Assembly (NCBI RefSeq): GCF_029543155.1
Contig: NZ_JARQXA010000002.1
Span: 591,829-655,828 of the forward strand
Direction: 5' to 3'
Origin: Sphingomonas sp. HITSZ_GF
Lineage (GTDB): Bacteria; Pseudomonadota; Alphaproteobacteria; Sphingomonadales; Sphingomonadaceae
Length of the DNA stretch: 64,000 bases
Of this stretch, positions 60,099-64,000 are shown piece after piece; position 1 is the stretch's first letter, and the number at the start of each line of letters is the position of its first letter. The notes beneath the pieces are model-generated. The model saw only the letters and a program-made list of their open reading frames with translations, ran no database searches and was not told the DNA's origin. The translations under genes and the position numbers were made by a program.

Positions 60099-63000
60099 AT
60101 GACCCAGCCCGCGCCCTTCGCCGCCTTCGCCCCGCCCGTCCGCGCGGCGACTCCCCTCCGCCAGGCGATCACCGCCGCCTATCGCCGCGACGAGGCCGAG
60201 GCGCTGGCCCCGCTGCTCGAAGCCGCGACGCTCGACGCGACGACCCGCGCCGCTGTGCGCGAGACCGCGACCGGGCTCGTCACCGGCCTGCGCGCCCGCA
60301 AGCGTGGCGGCGCGGTCGAATCGCTGGTCCAGGAATATGCGCTGTCGAGCGAGGAGGGCGTCGCGCTGATGTGCCTGGCCGAGGCGCTGCTCCGCATCCC
60401 CGACGATGCCACCCGCGATGCGCTGATCCGCGACAAGATCGCCGATGGCGACTGGCGCGCGCATCTCGGCGGCAAGCCGCTCTTCGTCAACGCCGCGACC
60501 TGGGCGCTGGTGGTGACGGGCAAGCTGGTGAGCACCGCCGACGACAAGGGGCTGGGCGCCGCGCTGATGCGGCTGGTCGCGCGCGCCGGCGAGCCGGTGA
60601 TCCGCCGCGCCATCGATATCGCGATGCGGATGATGGGCGAGCAGTTCGTCACCGGCGAGACGATCGACGAGGCGCTCAAGCGTGCCCGGCACGAAGAGGC
60701 CAAGGGCTTCCGCTACAGCTATGACATGCTGGGCGAGGCGGCGACCACCGCTGCCGATGCCGAGCGCTATTATCGCGATTACGAGAATGCGATCCACGCG
60801 ATCGGCAAGGCGTCGGGCGGGCGCGGCATCTATGAAGGGCCGGGCATCTCGATCAAGCTTTCGGCGCTCCACCCGCGCTATGCCCGCTCGCAGGCCGACC
60901 GGGTGATGGGCGAACTGCTGCCGCGGGTGAAGACGCTGGCGGCGCTGGCGCGCAGCTACGATATCGGCCTCAACATCGATGCCGAGGAGGCCGATCGGCT
61001 CGAGCTCTCGCTCGACCTGCTCGAAGGGCTGGCGCTCGATGCCGATCTTGCCGGCTGGGACGGGCTCGGCTTCGTCGTTCAAGCGTACGGGAAACGCTGC
61101 CCCTTCGTGATCGACTGGATCATCGATCTGGCCGGGCGCGCGCAGCGGCGGATCATGGTGCGCCTCGTCAAGGGCGCCTATTGGGATGCCGAGATCAAGC
61201 GCGCCCAGGTCGATGGGCTGAGCGATTTCCCGGTCTATACCCGCAAGATCCACACCGACGTGGCGTACATCGCCTGCGCGCGGAAGCTGCTCGCCGCCAC
61301 CGATCGGGTCTTCCCCCAGTTCGCCACGCACAATGCCCAGACGCTGGCGACGATCTATCGGCTGGCGGGTCCGGACTTCGCGGTCGGCAAGTATGAATTC
61401 CAGTGCCTGCACGGCATGGGCGAGCCGCTCTATGAGCAGGTCGTCGGCAAGGCGAAGCTCGATCGCCCCTGCCGGATCTATGCGCCGGTCGGCACGCATG
61501 AGACGCTGCTCGCCTATCTGGTCCGCCGCTTGCTGGAGAACGGCGCCAACTCCTCCTTCGTCAACCGTATCGCCGATCCCGAGATCCCGGTGGCCGAGCT
61601 GGTCGCCGATCCCGCCGAGCAGGTGCGGGCGATGCCCCATCCCGGCGCGCATCACGACCTGATCGCGCTGCCCCGCGGCCTCTATCCCGATCGCCGCAAC
61701 TCGGACGGGCTCGATCTCAGCGACGAGGATGCGCTCGCGGCGCTCACCGAGGCGCTCCAGCACAGCACGACGATCGACTGGCGCGCCGCGCCGGCGGACG
61801 GGCAGGGGACCGAGCGCAAGCTGCTCAATCCCGCCGATCACCGCGACCAGGTGGGCGTGGTCGTCGAGGCTTCGCCCGAAGCTGCCGCCGCTGCCGTCGC
61901 CCGCGCCGCCGCCTCGAACTGGGGCGCGACGCCGGTCGCCGATCGCGCCGCGATGCTCGAGTCCGCCGCCGATGCGATGCAGGCGCAGATGCCGGTGCTG
62001 CTCGGCCTGATCGTGCGCGAGGCAGGCAAGTCGCTGCCCAATGCGATCGCCGAGGTGCGCGAGGCGATCGATTTCCTGCGCTATTATGCTGCGCGTGCCC
62101 GCGCCACCTTCGGCCCTGCCCAGGTGCCGCTTGGCCCGGTGGTGTGCATCAGCCCGTGGAACTTCCCGCTGGCGATCTTCACCGGCCAGGTCGCCGCGGC
62201 GTTGGTCGCGGGCAATCCGGTGCTCGCCAAGCCGGCGGAGGAGACGCCGCTGATCGCCGCGCAGGCGGTGGCGCTGCTCCACGCTGCCGGCGTGCCCGCC
62301 GATGCGCTCCAGCTCCTCCCCGGGGACGGCCCGATCGGCGCGGCGCTCGTGGGGGCGCCGGAGACGGCGGGCGTGATGTTCACCGGCTCCACCGATGTCG
62401 CCCGGCTGATCCAGCGCCAGCTTGCGCCGCGCGTGTCGGCCTCGGGCAAGCCGATCCCGCTGATTGCCGAGACCGGTGGCCAGAATGCGATGATCGTCGA
62501 CAGCTCGGCGCTCGCCGAACAGGTGGTTGCCGATGTTTTGGCCTCGGCATTCGACAGCGCCGGCCAACGCTGCTCGGCACTTCGAATCCTCTGCCTCCAG
62601 GAAGAAGTCGCCGATCGCACGCTGGCGATGCTCAAGGGCGCGCTCAAGGAGCTGCGAATCGGCCGAACCGATGCGCTGGCGGTCGATACCGGCCCGGTGA
62701 TCACCGCCGAGGCGCAGGCCAATATCGAGAAGCACATCGCGACGATGCGCGCGCGGGGCCACGGGATCGAGCAGCAGGACCTGCCTGCCGCAACTGCGCA
62801 CGGCACCTTCGTCGCACCGACGATCATCGAGATCGGGAATATCGCCGATGTCGAGCGCGAGGTGTTCGGCCCGGTCCTCCACGTTCTGCGCTACCGCCGG
62901 GACGACCTCTCGGCGCTGATCGATGCGATCAACGCCACCGGCTATGGCCTCACCTTCGGGCTCCACACCCGGCTCGACGAGACGATCGCCGAAGTCACGG

Positions 63001-63686
63001 CGCGGGTGCAGGCAGGCAATCTCTATGTGAACCGCAACGTGATCGGCGCGATCGTCGGTGTGCAGCCGTTCGGCGGGCGTGGGCTGTCAGGCACCGGGCC
63101 CAAGGCGGGCGGTCCACTCTATCTCGGCAGGCTGACCGGCGAGGCGCCGGTCGCGGTCGAGCCTGCGCCGACGCCGCCGGCGCTGCTAACCGAATTTGCC
63201 GAATGGCTCGATGCGCAGGGCGAGGCTGCGGCCGCCACCACTGCCCGCCGCTACGGCGCCGCTTCGGCGCTGGGCATGGAACGCGAGCTGGCCGGGCCGG
63301 TCGGCGAGCGCAACCTCTATGTCCTGCATCCGCGCGGCCGCATCCTGCTGCGTCCGGAGACGCGGGACGGCCTGTACGAGCAGATCGCCGCTGTGCTGGC
63401 GACCGGCAATCGCGCTGCGCTGGAAGCCATGGCGCTGCCGAAGGGATTGCCGCCACGCATCGCTGCGATGTTCGCTGCTGCCCCGGGCGTCCATCCTGCC
63501 TCGGCGCTGGTCGAAGGCGATCCGGTCGCGCCGGCCGAGCAGCTGGCGGCACAGGACGGGCCGATCGTGCCGATCCTGGCACGCGGCGCGGCGGGCTATC
63601 CGATCGACCTGCTGCTCGAGGAGGTGTCGATCTCGATCAACACCACGGCGGCCGGCGGCAATGCCAGCCTGATGACGATCGGCTGA
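60099..63686 (+). CDS. putA: Bifunctional proline dehydrogenase / P5C dehydrogenase PutA
   Basis: 1195 residues. The N-terminal FAD-dependent PRODH barrel (YEGPGISIKLSALHPRYARS, ANCD-like YDIGLNIDAEEADRLELSLD, RLVKGAYWDAEIKRAQVDG) oxidises proline. The P5C dehydrogenase domain (VVCISPWNFPLAIFTGQVAA, AETGGQNAMIVDSSALAEQV, catalytic C825 in SAGQRCSALRI) makes glutamate. There is no N-terminal ribbon-helix-helix, so it does not repress itself as in E. coli; PutR replaces that role. A possible -10 ends 6 bp before the ATG, hinting at a leaderless mRNA. Confidence 0.96.
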   Translation: MTQPAPFAAFAPPVRAATPLRQAITAAYRRDEAEALAPLLEAATLDATTRAAVRETATGLVTGLRARKRGGAVESLVQEYALSSEEGVALMCLAEALLRIPDDATRDALIRDKIADGDWRAHLGGKPLFVNAATWALVVTGKLVSTADDKGLGAALMRLVARAGEPVIRRAIDIAMRMMGEQFVTGETIDEALKRARHEEAKGFRYSYDMLGEAATTAADAERYYRDYENAIHAIGKASGGRGIYEGPGISIKLSALHPRYARSQADRVMGELLPRVKTLAALARSYDIGLNIDAEEADRLELSLDLLEGLALDADLAGWDGLGFVVQAYGKRCPFVIDWIIDLAGRAQRRIMVRLVKGAYWDAEIKRAQVDGLSDFPVYTRKIHTDVAYIACARKLLAATDRVFPQFATHNAQTLATIYRLAGPDFAVGKYEFQCLHGMGEPLYEQVVGKAKLDRPCRIYAPVGTHETLLAYLVRRLLENGANSSFVNRIADPEIPVAELVADPAEQVRAMPHPGAHHDLIALPRGLYPDRRNSDGLDLSDEDALAALTEALQHSTTIDWRAAPADGQGTERKLLNPADHRDQVGVVVEASPEAAAAAVARAAASNWGATPVADRAAMLESAADAMQAQMPVLLGLIVREAGKSLPNAIAEVREAIDFLRYYAARARATFGPAQVPLGPVVCISPWNFPLAIFTGQVAAALVAGNPVLAKPAEETPLIAAQAVALLHAAGVPADALQLLPGDGPIGAALVGAPETAGVMFTGSTDVARLIQRQLAPRVSASGKPIPLIAETGGQNAMIVDSSALAEQVVADVLASAFDSAGQRCSALRILCLQEEVADRTLAMLKGALKELRIGRTDALAVDTGPVITAEAQANIEKHIATMRARGHGIEQQDLPAATAHGTFVAPTIIEIGNIADVEREVFGPVLHVLRYRRDDLSALIDAINATGYGLTFGLHTRLDETIAEVTARVQAGNLYVNRNVIGAIVGVQPFGGRGLSGTGPKAGGPLYLGRLTGEAPVAVEPAPTPPALLTEFAEWLDAQGEAAAATTARRYGAASALGMERELAGPVGERNLYVLHPRGRILLRPETRDGLYEQIAAVLATGNRAALEAMALPKGLPPRIAAMFAAAPGVHPASALVEGDPVAPAEQLAAQDGPIVPILARGAAGYPIDLLLEEVSISINTTAAGGNASLMTIG

Positions 63687-63753
63687 CGGCGCGTCCACAA
63701 AGGGGCTTCGGAAGCCCGATGCGAAAAAAGATTGGGAAAGTGCATTTTACCGG

Positions 63754-63782
63754 TTGACGCGAATCGGTCGGGAACATAGATG
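63754..63782 (+). promoter_or_regulatory. Likely rrn promoter
   Basis: TTGACG, 17 bp, TAGATG followed by a GC-rich discriminator (GCCACC). The -10 is weak by E. coli rules but similar to the rpoZ promoter at 47609. Confidence 0.5.
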
Positions 63783-63923
63783 GCCACCTCCCGGCGGCGA
63801 GGCGCTCGCTTCTCCGCTCTTCCGAACTTCGGTTCGGGCAGTTCTCAACTAGCTGGCTCGGCTTCGGCCTTGCTGACTTGGGCCTCGCAAGAGGATGTTC
63901 GAAGCACGCTTCGGGCAAGGACA

Positions 63924-63935
63924 CGCTCTTTGACA
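63924..63935 (+). promoter_or_regulatory. boxA antitermination element
   Basis: CGCTCTTTGACA against the boxA consensus TGCTCTTTAACA. It recruits NusB/NusE to make rRNA transcription resistant to Rho. Confidence 0.75.
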
Positions 63936-64000
63936 TAGTGATTTAGATGAAGGGACATGTGGGCGGCGGCCCCGGGTCTGGCGGCTTCTAGGCGTCAGTA

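Larger units (their letters stand above)
63687..64000 (+). other. rRNA operon promoter and leader region (16S lies beyond the edge)
   Basis: After a short hairpin (63703-63717) following putA come TTGACG, 17 bp, TAGATG (63754-63782), a UUCG-capped hairpin CCGAAC-TTCG-GTTCGG (63822-63837) and a boxA antitermination element (63924-63935). This layout precedes 16S rRNA genes in alphaproteobacteria. No protein gene is seen. Confidence 0.75.

Noticed and set aside
59997..62966. A 989-codon open frame antisense to putA
   Set aside because: Composition shadow of the high-GC putA gene; no domain features.

Overview
The window is high-GC DNA of an alphaproteobacterium, most likely Sphingomonas or a close relative. 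The evidence is FlbD-type control of sigma-54 flagellar promoters, dispersed palindromes built on GGCGAAAGCC and GCCCGCTCCCC, the argH-lptM-lysA order, and an rRNA leader with boxA at the right edge. The genus is inferred from gene content and style; no 16S sequence is visible.

Positions 1-31171 are a nearly complete flagellar locus. The rod, hook and ring genes flgBCDEFGHI and the start of flgJ run leftward from a sigma-54 promoter near 6470. Diverging from it are motA-motB-flgA-flgM-flgN, a flagellar lytic transglycosylase, flhA and the flagellar sigma factor fliA. After an M28 peptidase (+) and a single flagellin gene (-) comes the sigma-54 activator flbD. It leads a tightly overlapping operon, fliEFGHIJKLMNOPQR-flhB-fliD-fliS. 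Four good -24/-12 promoters are visible (flgB, motA, the transglycosylase and fliK). Palindromes of the form GGCAR-N4-TTGCC lie near them and are candidate FlbD enhancers. FlgM and FliA supply the late checkpoint for flagellin.

Positions 31181-42876 are metabolic. They hold an AMACR-like CoA transferase, an FMN reductase and a lone receiver protein. The leftward operon argH-lptM-lysA-cysG(N-terminal type)-zntB follows, with a TlpA-like thioredoxin whose start codon overlaps that of argH. Next are a compact pyrimidine degradation operon rutBCDA and an RcnB-like secreted protein.

Positions 43123-44960 hold three genes of clearly less GC-rich composition: a TIGR04255-like protein and two unknowns. 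They lie downstream of a tRNA-Gln gene and look like a horizontally acquired cassette. After the tRNA come ppx/gppA, rlmE, rpoZ and a cardiolipin-synthase-like phospholipase D.

Positions 49013-59358 encode ABC-transporter-dependent capsule export with a Kdo linker: kdsB, kpsS, two GT4 glycosyltransferases, kpsM, kpsE, kpsT (on the other strand), kpsD, a half-length kpsC and an FkbM methyltransferase. An Lrp-type regulator then faces a 1195-residue PutA. The window ends in the promoter and leader of an rRNA operon that lies beyond it.

Several intergenic gaps carry long dispersed inverted repeats, mostly between convergent genes or at operon ends, where they may also act as terminators.
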